From JAVBWO01 sp036677375 (GTDB lineage: Bacteria; Bacillota; Dehalobacteriia; UBA4068; UBA4997): a DNA stretch of 64,000 nucleotides. A program made the translations under genes and the position numbers. The notes beneath the pieces are model-generated. The model saw nothing but the letters and a program-made list of their open reading frames with translations. It did not search any database and was not told where the DNA came from. This document shows, in pieces, positions 41,425 through 49,707 of the stretch (within the stretch, counting starts at the first letter, position 1; each line of letters begins with the position of its first letter). Where the stretch lies: NCBI GenBank assembly GCA_036677375.1, contig JAVBWO010000028.1, positions 186,001-250,000 of the forward strand, written 5' to 3'.

Positions 41425-42182
41425 GAAATTTGGCGGTTCAAATTGAAAACCTGTCAGTATATTACGGACAGACACCTGCGATTACAGGTGTCTGCCTCGA
41501 CGTTTCAGATGGCGAATATCTTGGAATTATAGGACCAAACGGTGGTGGGAAATCTACGCTGCTGAAAGCGATCCTTGGGCTTGTACCGATTTCTTGGGGA
41601 ACCGTTCAGATCTTTGAAGGATCCGGGAACAACCGGGAGGCGGTCGGATATGTTCCACAGTTTGCTGCTTTGGATAAGCGGTTTCCAATCACTTTAGGTG
41701 AAGTAGTTTTAACAGGGCGCTTAAAAAATGGATTGTCTCCATTCTTCAGGTATACAGAAAAAGATAAAGACTTTTCACATCAGATAATCAAGCGAGTCGG
41801 TTTGGAAGGGCTTGAAAATCGCCGGATTTCCGAGTTATCCGGCGGCGAATTCCAAAGGATGCTGATTGCGCGAGCACTTGCCGTAAATCCAAGGCTTTTG
41901 CTTTTGGACGAGCCAACCGCCAGCGTTGACGCAGCTTCACGTGATCAAATCTACACCTTGCTTGCGGAGTTGAATAAAAGTATGACCATTATACTCGTTA
42001 CCCACGATCTACTGGCCATTTCTTCGCAGGTTCATAAGCTGGCATGTCTTAATGGTCATCTTGTTTACCATGGTGAACCGGAGCTTAAGGAGAATATCGT
42101 AAATAACCTTTACGGTTGTCCTGTTGATTTGATTGCGCATGGCGTGCCACACAGAGTGCTCAGGGAACACGGGGGAAAATAA
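41421..42182 (+). CDS. znuC: Zinc ABC transporter ATPase
   Basis: A 253-residue ATPase: Walker A GPNGGGKSTLLKAIL, signature LSGGEFQRMLIARAL, Walker B LLLLDEPTASVD and H-loop LVTHDLLAI. GTG 41421 overlaps the stop of the binding-protein gene (GTGA), with GGAGG upstream. It is followed after 3 bp by the permease gene. Length and motif set are normal for ZnuC/MntB-type proteins. Confidence 0.88.
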   Translation: MRNLAVQIENLSVYYGQTPAITGVCLDVSDGEYLGIIGPNGGGKSTLLKAILGLVPISWGTVQIFEGSGNNREAVGYVPQFAALDKRFPITLGEVVLTGRLKNGLSPFFRYTEKDKDFSHQIIKRVGLEGLENRRISELSGGEFQRMLIARALAVNPRLLLLDEPTASVDAASRDQIYTLLAELNKSMTIILVTHDLLAISSQVHKLACLNGHLVYHGEPELKENIVNNLYGCPVDLIAHGVPHRVLREHGGK

Positions 42183-42185
42183 ATC

Positions 42186-43037
42186 ATGATCAAAGCTCTT
42201 TTTGAATATCAGTTTCTACAAAACGCTTTTATCTCAGGTATACTTGCGAGCATTGTATGCGGTATGATAGGGGTCATTGTTATTGAAAAGAAGCTGGTTA
42301 TGATGAGCGGTGGTATCGCCCACACAGCCTATGGCGGCGTAGGATTAGGATATCTGTTGAGTTTTGAACCAATCATTGGCGCGTTTATATTTTCCATATG
42401 TGCCGCGATTGGAATAGGTTACATTAAAAGGAAGGGCGGTACAAGTTCCGATGTGATCATTGGCCTTTTCTGGTCGCTCGGTATGGCTTTGGGCATTCTT
42501 TTCATTGCGCTGATGCCAGGATATCCTCCCGATTTAAGTTCCTATCTTTTCGGCAGTATCCTATCGGTGACAAAAGCCGATCTCTATCTGATCATAATTC
42601 TGACCTTTATTGTGACGCTTGTTATATTTTCTTTATATAATGATTGGAAAGCATATCTTTTTGATGGGGAATTTGCCTCTATCATCGGTGTGAAAACAAC
42701 TTTTCTGGAATATTTACTTTTAATTCTTATAGCAATGACCGTGGTGGTTTTGATTCGGGTAGTCGGTATTATTCTCGTTCTTGCGCTGATCACGGCACCT
42801 GCTGCAACAGCAGGGATGCTAACCTCAAGTCTGAAGAAACGAATGATATATTCTGTTTTGCTTGGCAGCGTTTTTTGTATTGCGGGATTGTGGATTTCCT
42901 ATGATATGAATATAGCCTCCGGGGCATCTATCGTAATTTTATCGGTAATATGTTATTTTATATTCTATATGGTACATTTCTTCCATACAAGCTTAAAGAG
43001 AAAAAGAATTGCTAAGGAAAACGATGATTCTAAATAG
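42186..43037 (+). CDS. znuB: Zinc ABC transporter permease
   Basis: A 283-residue ABC-3 family permease with about eight transmembrane helices. MMSGGIAHTAYGGVGLGYLL and KRKGGTSSDVIIGLFWSLGMALG and RVVGIILVLALITAPAATA are family signatures. Third gene of the operon; the Fur-family regulator follows in 5 bp. Confidence 0.88.
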   Translation: MIKALFEYQFLQNAFISGILASIVCGMIGVIVIEKKLVMMSGGIAHTAYGGVGLGYLLSFEPIIGAFIFSICAAIGIGYIKRKGGTSSDVIIGLFWSLGMALGILFIALMPGYPPDLSSYLFGSILSVTKADLYLIIILTFIVTLVIFSLYNDWKAYLFDGEFASIIGVKTTFLEYLLLILIAMTVVVLIRVVGIILVLALITAPAATAGMLTSSLKKRMIYSVLLGSVFCIAGLWISYDMNIASGASIVILSVICYFIFYMVHFFHTSLKRKRIAKENDDSK

Positions 43038-43042
43038 ATGAG

Positions 43043-43492
43043 GTGGTTGTTACGAAAAAAATGGATTTTGGTAATGATTTGGCCCGCAATGGACTTAAAA
43101 CGACAAAACGCCGCACGGAAATACTGGATATTTTGGCAGCAAGCGATCAGCCGCTTGCTGCAGAACAGATTTTTCTTGAATTGAATAAAAGAAATATTTC
43201 GGTCAATCTTTCAACGGTATACAGAGTTCTTGATGTTTTATCTGATAAAAATCTTGCTGTAAAACTTAATATCCCGGGAGATTCAAGAACTTTATTTGAA
43301 TATAACCGTAAGGTACACAAGCATTATTTGATTTGTCTTGGATGCAATAGAATTCTTGCAATCACCCGTTGCCCTTTGGGGGATTATGAAGAATTTCTCG
43401 CAAAAGAAACAAATTATTTCATTTCAGGACATAAACTAGATATTTACGGCTACTGCCCCGAATGTCGAGAGAAATATGCCCAGGAGGAGTAG
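43043..43492 (+). CDS. zur: Fur-family regulator, probably Zur
   Basis: A 149-residue Fur-type protein. The winged helix is at 12-80 (TTKRRTEILDILAASDQPLA, STVYRVLDVLSDKNL); the dimer domain has KHYLICLGCN and YGYCPECREKY, forming the structural CxxC/CxxC zinc site, and HKHY at the sensory site. GTG 43043 is used here although its ribosome site is poor; ATG 43061 is the alternative. Location in the zinc operon and the inverted repeat at its promoter point to Zur rather than Fur or PerR. Confidence 0.8.
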   Translation: MVVTKKMDFGNDLARNGLKTTKRRTEILDILAASDQPLAAEQIFLELNKRNISVNLSTVYRVLDVLSDKNLAVKLNIPGDSRTLFEYNRKVHKHYLICLGCNRILAITRCPLGDYEEFLAKETNYFISGHKLDIYGYCPECREKYAQEE

Positions 43493-43494
43493 CT

Positions 43495-44574
43495 GTGCAT
43501 AAAAAAGATGACAGCGAAATGACGCAGTGCGGTACGGAAGTCCGGCGTGAGTACTATTATAGAAAAAGAAATCCTTTTATTATCCCAATTGCTATATTAG
43601 CCGTGCTTGTTGGGATTTTTCTGTCCTATGAAATATTTAGAATAGTAGGATGGCCTGATCTGTCTGGTATAAGCACTTTCAGCACAATCGTTACAAGCAT
43701 ATTGATGCAGGCGTTTCCGTTCATGCTCATCGGTGTGCTCATATCTTCTGCTATGCATGTATTCGTTCCGGACGGCTGGCTGGTAAAGATTTTTCCAACG
43801 AAATACGGCCTTGGTTTTATTACCGCTATGGTTGCGGGAATATTTTTTCCTGTGTGTGAATGCGCAATCGTGCCGGTCATGACAAGGCTTGTAAAAAAAG
43901 GTGTGTCGCCGGCCATTGCGATTACCTTCATGCTCTCGGCACCGATCATCAACCCAATCGTTATCATGTCTACACTGTACGCCTTTCCGGAACAGCCTGA
44001 GGTTACGCTGTACCGGGTCTGTTTTGGTCTTGGCATAGCTTTGCTTGTCGGACTTGTTCTGTTGATAACCGGCGGCTCGAAAACCGCGATTCTTATATCA
44101 CAAAACAGCGCTGACAATGCGTGCGATTGCTGCTGCGGTCATGGTGCGGATTTATCGGTCAAAATGTTTGATAAACGAAAGGCCCTTTTTCGGCACGCCG
44201 GCGAAGAGTTTTTCAATGTCGGGAAATATTTGGTCATCGGCGCTGTTCTTACGAGCCTTGTCAGGGTTTTGACGCCGGAGGGTGCTTTTAAAAGTCTTGG
44301 GGAGCAAAACGCACTTTCTCTGTTTCTGATGATGGCTGCCGCTTTTCTGTTTTCTGCCTGTTCCACATCGGACGCTTTTATTGCGAGAAGCTTTATGAAC
44401 CAGATATCGATGGGCGCAATATTGGGATTTTTAGTATTTGGACCTATGATGGACGTGAAAAATATACTTATGCTGTTTGCAAGCTTTAGAAAGAGCTTTG
44501 TACTTAAGCTTTCTCTGCTTATCTTTATCTTGAATTTTGTGGTTCTGTACTTTTTTGCCTTTTTGCTATTATAG
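43495..44574 (+). CDS. UPF0718-type permease
   Basis: A 359-residue membrane protein starting at GTG 43495 behind AGGAGG. It has about eight helices and the conserved motif FFPVCECAIVPVMTRLVKKGV followed by MLSAPIINPIV, repeated in a degenerate form in the second half (LFSACSTSDAFIARSF), as in the YraQ/YcgR (DUF318) family related to ArsP. Partnering with a TIGR03943 protein is common, and both are often under zinc control. The transported species is unknown. A CDCCCGHG cluster in the central loop may bind metal. Confidence 0.8.
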   Translation: MHKKDDSEMTQCGTEVRREYYYRKRNPFIIPIAILAVLVGIFLSYEIFRIVGWPDLSGISTFSTIVTSILMQAFPFMLIGVLISSAMHVFVPDGWLVKIFPTKYGLGFITAMVAGIFFPVCECAIVPVMTRLVKKGVSPAIAITFMLSAPIINPIVIMSTLYAFPEQPEVTLYRVCFGLGIALLVGLVLLITGGSKTAILISQNSADNACDCCCGHGADLSVKMFDKRKALFRHAGEEFFNVGKYLVIGAVLTSLVRVLTPEGAFKSLGEQNALSLFLMMAAAFLFSACSTSDAFIARSFMNQISMGAILGFLVFGPMMDVKNILMLFASFRKSFVLKLSLLIFILNFVVLYFFAFLLL

Positions 44575-44586
44575 GGGAGTTAACCG

Positions 44587-45417
44587 ATGAAATTGAAAAA
44601 CAGACGCCACTTAAATATTAACGTCGCCCTGAAAATTCTCCTGCTGATTGGGTTCGCGTTTTTCTTTTTAAATTCTGTTGTAACAGGTTCTGTAAACTTA
44701 TATGTACACCCGAGGATTATCCCGTATCTTATCTTTGCCGCTGTAGCAATGACTATCATTGCCTTATTACTTGTGGGAGATCTTTTTAAACCTCAAAAGC
44801 AAAAGCTCGGTTTATTGTCGCTGGCCTTTTTTGCGCTTCCTCTTCTTATGGCCTTTACCATACCTCCCGAGTCATTTAATTCCAGTACGGGTACAGTCGG
44901 AGATGTGCAACTTTCTGGTGGGAACACCATTTCAAATGATAACGTCGAAACCGAGCAGAGTACGGAAGGCCAAGATAACAGTGAGGTAAGCAGTTCTAAT
45001 ACAGGAACTGAGGCTTCTTACGAGAGTTCTGATGAAAGCAGCTTACTGCAAAACGGCGTTATCGTAATGAACAGCGATAATTTTTATGAATGCCTTTGCG
45101 AGTTATATGCCAATATGGATCAATATAAAGGATTACCGATAGAAGTGGTGGGTTTTGTATTCAAGGAAGGTGATAGTTTTGCGGATAATGAGTTTGTACC
45201 AGCAAGGCTGATGATGGTTTGCTGTGCGGCAGATATGCAGCCCGTAGGCCTTTTGTGCCAATACGACCAAGCATCCCAGCTTAAAGCCGATTCTTGGGTA
45301 AAAGTAAGCGGCATAATTGCAGAGACTGAATTTGACGGAGAGACCATCCCCAGTATCGTTGCTCAAAACGTGGTATCTGCGGAAGAACCTGACGAGGCCT
45401 ATGTTTATCCCTATTAG
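44587..45417 (+). CDS. TIGR03943-family membrane protein
   Basis: A 276-residue protein with an N-terminal pair or trio of transmembrane helices, a Ser/Thr/Asn/Glu-rich linker (about 105-155) and a C-terminal domain with GFVFKEGDSFADNEFVPARL, MVCCAADMQPVGLLC and WVKVSGII. This matches the YcgQ/TIGR03943 proteins encoded beside UPF0718 permeases. The conserved CCAAD segment may bind metal. It ends the zinc operon; a terminator follows. Confidence 0.78.
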   Translation: MKLKNRRHLNINVALKILLLIGFAFFFLNSVVTGSVNLYVHPRIIPYLIFAAVAMTIIALLLVGDLFKPQKQKLGLLSLAFFALPLLMAFTIPPESFNSSTGTVGDVQLSGGNTISNDNVETEQSTEGQDNSEVSSSNTGTEASYESSDESSLLQNGVIVMNSDNFYECLCELYANMDQYKGLPIEVVGFVFKEGDSFADNEFVPARLMMVCCAADMQPVGLLCQYDQASQLKADSWVKVSGIIAETEFDGETIPSIVAQNVVSAEEPDEAYVYPY

Positions 45418-45496
45418 TTCTTATCCGTTAACCAAATGGCACCTTAATATGCCGACTAAGTAAAAACACGATGCATATTTATAGAGCACTGCATAA

Positions 45497-45523
45497 AAGA
45501 GGACTTATTGTCTTCTTTTTTTT
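45497..45523 (+). terminator. Terminator of the zinc operon
   Basis: Short stem AAGAGGAC / GTCTTCTT (one G-T) with a 5-nt loop and an eight-T tail. Confidence 0.65.
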
Positions 45524-45535
45524 ATTAAATAGTTA

Positions 45536-45577
45536 TTGACATATGCCCATAAATCGGTTATTATAGTTATGGGCATA
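45536..45577 (+). promoter_or_regulatory. Promoter with TATGCCC...GGGCATA operator (copy 1)
   Basis: TTGACA (45536-45541), 17 bp, TATTAT (45559-45564). A dyad TATGCCCATAA (45542-45552) and TTATGGGCATA (45567-45577) encloses the -10. The same arrangement is found at 49632-49676, so both are likely targets of one regulator. Confidence 0.75.
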
Positions 45578-45622
45578 AGCCAATAACCATAATATACTTG
45601 TAAGATCGAAGGAGATGATTCT

Positions 45623-45790
45623 ATGACGGCAATGGTAGATGAAGAGAAGTGCATTGGCTGTGGTAGTTGCGAAAACGTATGTCCGGTAGAAGCAATCGAA
45701 ATCAAGGATGGTAAGGCAATGATAAGTGATTCCTGTATTGAATGCGGTGCGTGTGTTGGTGAATGTCCGGTGGAAGCAATCAGCATATAA
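45623..45790 (+). CDS. 2[4Fe-4S] ferredoxin
   Basis: A 55-residue protein (ATG 45623 behind GAAGGAGATG) with two clusters of the clostridial type: CIGCGSCENVCP and CIECGACVGECP. It is a soluble electron carrier. It is the first gene after the shared promoter and lies upstream of DUF5320-like and DtxR-like genes, a combination found in anaerobes near iron-sulfur or molybdenum cofactor functions. Confidence 0.92.
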   Translation: MTAMVDEEKCIGCGSCENVCPVEAIEIKDGKAMISDSCIECGACVGECPVEAISI

Positions 45791-45813
45791 AGTTTTGATA
45801 GGAGGTGTTTTAT

Positions 45814-46023
45814 ATGCCTGGAAAAGACGGAACGGGACCGTTCGGTACGGGACCTGTGGCAGGGAAAATGGGGCGCAGAGGGCAACGTGGAGGAATGGGC
45901 ATGGGGCCTTTAGGATACTGTATTTGCCCAAGATGTGGTGAAAAAATAAACCACACGGCAGGGGTTCCCTGTACTTCTTTAAAATGTCCCAAATGCGGTT
46001 CATCTCTCATAAGAGGTTCTTAG
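45814..46023 (+). CDS. Gly-rich zinc-ribbon protein (DUF5320-like start)
   Basis: A 69-residue protein starting at ATG 45814 behind GGAGGTG. The N-terminus MPGKDGTGPFGTGPVAGKMG is the DUF5320-type MPxxDGTGPxGxGP motif also present at 46471 and 46731. The C-terminal half is a zinc ribbon with CPRCGEK and CPKCGSS. Function unknown; probably a small metal-binding partner of the ferredoxin. Confidence 0.75.
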   Translation: MPGKDGTGPFGTGPVAGKMGRRGQRGGMGMGPLGYCICPRCGEKINHTAGVPCTSLKCPKCGSSLIRGS

Positions 46024-46028
46024 TTACA

Positions 46029-46436
46029 ATGAAAAGCGAGAACCTCAATAAAAATATAACTCCCAGCAAGGAAAATTATTTAAAGGTTTTGTTTGAATTA
46101 TCTGGTGGTAAGGAAGTACATTCAAGTGATGTTGCCGCTGCTCTGGGAATTACCAAGGCTAGCGTCAGCTGTATGATGAAGCGACTGCGGGATGAAGGAT
46201 ATATTGTCAAGGAAAAATACGGCACGGTTACCTTGACAGAAAAAGGGCTTAAAGAAGCAGAAAATGTTAAAAGCCGCTATAACTTACTTAAATTGTTTTT
46301 CGTCAGAATATTAGGGGTTGATACAATAACGGCGGCTGAGGATGCATGCCAGATCGAACATATCATCAGCCCTGAAAGTATCAACAAAATCAATGAACAT
46401 CTTAACTGCTTTTATTCTGAATCTGAAGTGAAATAA
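46029..46436 (+). CDS. DtxR/MntR-like metal-dependent regulator
   Basis: A 135-residue protein with the DtxR-type winged helix (KENYLKVLFELSGGKEVHSS, ALGITKASVSCMMKRLRDEG) and the dimerisation helix ending in EDACQIEHIISPESINKI, which carries candidate metal ligands (Glu, Cys, His). No SH3-like domain is present, as in MntR. ATG 46029 is six bases after the preceding stop; its ribosome site is weak, so coupling is likely. It could recognise the GGTTAG-N6-CTAACC sites at 50.9-51.5 kb or the GGGCATA dyads; the sequence does not decide. Confidence 0.8.
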   Translation: MKSENLNKNITPSKENYLKVLFELSGGKEVHSSDVAAALGITKASVSCMMKRLRDEGYIVKEKYGTVTLTEKGLKEAENVKSRYNLLKLFFVRILGVDTITAAEDACQIEHIISPESINKINEHLNCFYSESEVK

Positions 46437-46470
46437 ATCAGGCAAACATAAAAGTTAAGGAGGTGTCGCA

Positions 46471-46698
46471 ATGCCAAGAGGAGATGGAACAGGGCCAGCA
46501 GGTATGGGGCCTATGACCGGACGCGGAGCGGGTTTTTGTGCGGGTTTTAGAGTGCCTGGTTTTCTGGATTCTCCGCCGGGACGGGGCTTTGGCCCTGGCC
46601 GCAGGCGAGGATACAAACAAATGTTATGGGCCGCTGGGCTGATTCCCGGCTGTGCATACCTCGCTTACCGCTGGGCAAATCGTAACAGGATAAAGTAA
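46471..46698 (+). CDS. DUF5320-like small protein
   Basis: A 75-residue protein behind AAGGAGGTG. MPRGDGTGPAGMGPMTGRG is nearly identical to the start of the next gene, and 25 bp (46510-46534 versus 46770-46794) are identical in DNA, showing a recent duplication. The middle is Gly/Arg/Pro rich; the C-terminus has a short hydrophobic helix (MLWAAGLIPGCAYLAY) that may touch the membrane. Function unknown. Confidence 0.75.
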   Translation: MPRGDGTGPAGMGPMTGRGAGFCAGFRVPGFLDSPPGRGFGPGRRRGYKQMLWAAGLIPGCAYLAYRWANRNRIK

Positions 46699-46730
46699 AG
46701 ATCAAGAGAAGAACGAAAGGAGTGCTATTT

Positions 46731-47066
46731 ATGCCAAGAGGAGATGGAACTGGCCCCATGGGAATGGGTCCTATGACCGGACGCGGAGCGGGTTATTGCA
46801 ACGGCGTTGCAGCGCCGGGCTATGCAGATCCGGTTGAATTTACAAGAGGATTTGGATGTGGATTCGGACGCGGACGTGGATTTCGCAGGATGTTCTATGC
46901 GACCGGCGTACCAGGTAGGGCGCGCTATGGCTACCCCACATATGCGGGAGTGAACACAGCAGCCTTTGATGAGAAGGCGTTTCTAAGCAATCAGGCCGAG
47001 TATCTGGAAAACCAGCTTCAGCAGATAAAACAAAGGCTTTCCAGCCTGGACGAAGAAGCCGAATAA
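46731..47066 (+). CDS. DUF5320 protein
   Basis: A 111-residue protein starting at ATG 46731 behind AAAGGAG. It has the full DUF5320 layout: MPRGDGTGPMGMGPMTGRG, a Gly/Arg/Phe-rich middle (GFGCGFGRGRGFRRMF) and a C-terminal coiled coil (EYLENQLQQIKQRLSSLDEE). Such proteins accompany ATPases and NifX-like proteins of iron-molybdenum cofactor type clusters in anaerobes; neither is present here. Followed by a strong terminator. Confidence 0.8.
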   Translation: MPRGDGTGPMGMGPMTGRGAGYCNGVAAPGYADPVEFTRGFGCGFGRGRGFRRMFYATGVPGRARYGYPTYAGVNTAAFDEKAFLSNQAEYLENQLQQIKQRLSSLDEEAE

Positions 47067-47094
47067 CCCTTCGGTTATCCATGCGTTATATGCG

Positions 47095-47137
47095 TTATGG
47101 GGAAAAGGCCTTCTATAAGCCTTTTCCCCATAATTTA
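47095..47137 (+). terminator. Terminator after the DUF5320 gene
   Basis: Perfect 15-bp arms (47095-47109, 47119-47133; core GGGGAAAAGGC) then TTTAAT. Confidence 0.8.
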
Positions 47138-47153
47138 ATCGGGAGGCAAAAAT

Positions 47154-47645
47154 ATGGCTTTGCGAAATATCATGCGGTATCCGGACGATGATGTATTGAG
47201 AAAGAAATCAAGAAAAGTTGAAAAGATCAATGAAAGAACGCTGATACTACTTGAAGATATGGCAGAAACAATGTATGCTGTAAATGGAGCCGGTTTGGCC
47301 GCTGTTCAAGTCGGCATATTGAGGCGAGTCGTTGTAATTGATGACGGATCAGGGCTTCACAAACTTATTAATCCCGTTATTGTTGAAACCTATGGAGAAC
47401 AACAGGAGCTGGAAGGCTGTCTCAGCATTCCGGGTATTTATGGAAGAGTCAATCGTCCGGAGAGGGTAATGGTTCATGCCTTGAATGAACACGGCGAACC
47501 GGTCGAAATGGAGGGCCAGGGACTTTTAGCCCGTGCCTTTTGCCATGAAATTGATCATCTGGACGGCATCTTGTTCATCGATAAAGTCATACCGGGCTCC
47601 ATTATCAATCAAGAAGATCTGGAATCGGAGGTTATAAACAAATGA
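47154..47645 (+). CDS. def: Peptide deformylase
   Basis: A 163-residue enzyme removing the formyl group from nascent proteins. All three motifs are present: GAGLAAVQVGI (motif 1), EGCLSIPG with the metal-ligand cysteine (motif 2) and CHEIDHLDG with HExxH (motif 3). ATG 47154 has GGGAGG upstream. It overlaps the radical SAM gene (ATGA), so the two are coupled. It may be a second deformylase in addition to a housekeeping copy elsewhere. Confidence 0.93.
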   Translation: MALRNIMRYPDDDVLRKKSRKVEKINERTLILLEDMAETMYAVNGAGLAAVQVGILRRVVVIDDGSGLHKLINPVIVETYGEQQELEGCLSIPGIYGRVNRPERVMVHALNEHGEPVEMEGQGLLARAFCHEIDHLDGILFIDKVIPGSIINQEDLESEVINK

Positions 47646-48592
47646 TCGTATACGGGCCTGTGCCATCAAGACGTCTGGGGCAAAGCATCGGCATAAACAA
47701 CATACCGCCGAAAATCTGCTCTTATTCGTGTGTCTACTGCCAGCTTGGCAGAACGAATAAAATGCAAGAAAGCAGACGTGAGTTTTATAAGCCTGAAGAT
47801 ATCTGCTGCGAGGTTGAGGCCAAGCTGAAGGTGCTTGAAACGGAAAACAAGCAAGCCGATTATCTCTCCTTTGTCCCAGACGGAGAGCCCACATTGGATT
47901 TGAACTTGGGAAAAACCATTAAGCTTCTAAAACCCTATAACACAAAAATCGCCGTTATAACCAATGCTTCGCTCTTGTGGATGGATGAGGTCAAGGAAGA
48001 TCTGATGCACGCGGATTGGGTGTCCGTGAGCGTTGATGCGGCTGATGCGGCTACCTGGCATAAAATAGACAGGCCACACGGCTTGCTGAAACATCAGGAT
48101 ATCTTAAACGGTATCCTTGAATTTTCAAAAGTATTTCAAGGAACGCTTGTGACGGAAACCATGTTGGTGGAAGGTATAAACGACAATGAAACATGTATTG
48201 AAAAGATTGCGGAGCAGTTGACAAAGATACAGCCTCAAATGGCATACCTTTTGGTTCCCACCCGGCCTCCCGCGGAATCCGGTGTGAATAGGCCGTCCGT
48301 TGAAAGCCTGAGAAAAGCTGCCGCAATGATCCGGGGAGTATCAGGAGCGGAAGTGGAATGCATTACGGGTGATGAAAAAGAGGAAGGTTTTTTCTTTACC
48401 CAAAATATTGCGGATGATATTTTAAGCATTGCGTCAGTCCATCCGATCCGCGAGGATATTGTCGATACACTGCTGAAAAAGAGAAATGCTGATAAGTCTG
48501 TACTTACTGAGCTTATCGAGAAAGGGAAAATATCTGAATTCATGTATGAAGGAAGAAAATTTTACAGGAATAATATTGTAAACAACCAATAG
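47642..48592 (+). CDS. Radical SAM protein
   Basis: A 316-residue protein of the COG0731 kind. The iron-sulfur motif CSYSCVYCQLG (CxxxCxxC) is near residue 22, following VYGPVPSRRLGQSIGI, a start typical of the group. SFVPDGEPTLD and VSVSVDAAD belong to the SAM barrel. The C-terminal 80 residues (from about HPIREDIVDTLLKKR) look like a winged helix. The substrate is unknown. It is coupled to the deformylase gene. Confidence 0.85.
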   Translation: MIVYGPVPSRRLGQSIGINNIPPKICSYSCVYCQLGRTNKMQESRREFYKPEDICCEVEAKLKVLETENKQADYLSFVPDGEPTLDLNLGKTIKLLKPYNTKIAVITNASLLWMDEVKEDLMHADWVSVSVDAADAATWHKIDRPHGLLKHQDILNGILEFSKVFQGTLVTETMLVEGINDNETCIEKIAEQLTKIQPQMAYLLVPTRPPAESGVNRPSVESLRKAAAMIRGVSGAEVECITGDEKEEGFFFTQNIADDILSIASVHPIREDIVDTLLKKRNADKSVLTELIEKGKISEFMYEGRKFYRNNIVNNQ

Positions 48593-48690
48593 TAATTTCT
48601 GATTAAGCAAGCGGTATCAGCTGCCCCAATTGTTGCATATTCTAATAATTCTATTCATCATAAGCATAAATATACTAAGGAGGCACTTTT

Positions 48691-49023
48691 ATGAAAGTTG
48701 GATTAATCAGATGTATGCAAACAGAGGACATGTGTCCTGGTACTACAGATTTTAAAGTAATAAGAGAAAAGAAATGTGCATTCGAGGGCGTTGAGGGAGA
48801 GATTGAAGTAATTGGCTTCACCACATGCGGAGGTTGTCCAGGTAAAAGAGCCGTGACGAGAGCTGCCGAAATGGTAAAACGGGGTGCCGACACAATCGTA
48901 TTATGCTCGTGTATTACGAGAGGTAATCCGATAAGCTTTCCATGTCCCCATGCACAGGTTATAAAAGAGGCGATTGCGAAGAAATTGGGAGATGCTGTGA
49001 GAATTATTGATTATACTCATTAA
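48691..49023 (+). CDS. CGGC-domain protein
   Basis: A 110-residue protein behind AAGGAGG. It carries the motif that names the family, TTCGGCPGKRAV, plus further cysteines in RCMQTEDMCPG, CSCITRGNP and FPCPHAQV. It is thought to bind metal or act in redox; no function is established to my knowledge. It sits between the radical SAM gene and the DUF134 gene. Confidence 0.85.
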   Translation: MKVGLIRCMQTEDMCPGTTDFKVIREKKCAFEGVEGEIEVIGFTTCGGCPGKRAVTRAAEMVKRGADTIVLCSCITRGNPISFPCPHAQVIKEAIAKKLGDAVRIIDYTH

Positions 49024-49086
49024 ATAAAGACTGCGCGTTGATTTGAATGTTGGTGTTTTAAAGTATCACAAAACGGAGTGATATCA

Positions 49087-49563
49087 ATGGTCAGGCCTAC
49101 AAAATGGAGAAAGATCGAAAACGTTCCGGTCATCGCGTATTTCGTTCCATCTGAAAAGGAGATTGCGGAGGTTCCGGAAAATATACTGAAGCTTGAAGAA
49201 CTGGAAGCTATTCGTTTGAAGGACCTGAAAGGACTCGAACAAGGTGAATGCGCGGACGAAATGGCGGTTTCCCGTCCGACGTTTCAACGTATCTTATTGT
49301 CTGCTAGGGAAAAAATCGCCGACAGTTTGGTCAATGGGAAAACGATACATATTGAGGGCGGCAATTTTACACAGAATATATGTCCGGTCAGATGCATGGA
49401 TTGCGGTAAGGAATGGATGGAAAGCTTTGAAAAGTTGAGTTCTATCAAGGACGTAAACTATCTATGTCCTGACTGTGGTTCAAAAAATATCACATGCGGC
49501 CATTCCTGCAGTGGGAGATTCGGGCACGGGAACTGTTGGAGGCATGGCAGGTTTGACCGCTAA
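49087..49563 (+). CDS. DUF134 DNA-binding protein
   Basis: A 158-residue protein. ATG 49087 follows GGAGTGA. MVRPTKWRKIENVPVI, the helix-turn-helix (LEELEAIRLKDLKGLEQGEC, MAVSRPTFQRILLSAREKIA) and IHIEGGN are DUF134 hallmarks. The C-terminal half adds two CxxC pairs (CMDCGKEW, CPDCGSKN) and a His/Cys-rich tail, a possible metal sensor. It probably binds the GGGCATA dyads found at 45542-45577 and 49638-49676, one of which lies just downstream. Confidence 0.82.
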   Translation: MVRPTKWRKIENVPVIAYFVPSEKEIAEVPENILKLEELEAIRLKDLKGLEQGECADEMAVSRPTFQRILLSAREKIADSLVNGKTIHIEGGNFTQNICPVRCMDCGKEWMESFEKLSSIKDVNYLCPDCGSKNITCGHSCSGRFGHGNCWRHGRFDR

Positions 49564-49577
49564 AATATATAAAAATT

Positions 49578-49618
49578 AAAAAGCCAGATCTAAAGTGTGC
49601 TTTGGAGCTGGTTTTTCT
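49578..49618 (+). terminator. Terminator of the DUF134 gene
   Basis: An imperfect stem between AAAGCCAGATCTAAAG and CTTTGGAGCTGG, followed by TTTTTCT. Confidence 0.6.
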
Positions 49619-49631
49619 ATTATATTTTTTA

Positions 49632-49676
49632 TTGACATATGCCCGTAATGATACTACAATTATTGTTGTGGGCATA
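49632..49676 (+). promoter_or_regulatory. Promoter with TATGCCC...GGGCATA operator (copy 2)
   Basis: TTGACA (49632-49637), 17 bp, TACAAT (49655-49660). TATGCCC (49638-49644) starts directly after the -35 and GGGCATA (49670-49676) follows the -10, as in copy 1 at 45536-45577. Confidence 0.72.
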
Positions 49677-49707
49677 AGCTCATAAATCAATGTAGAGGGA
49701 ATTGAAT

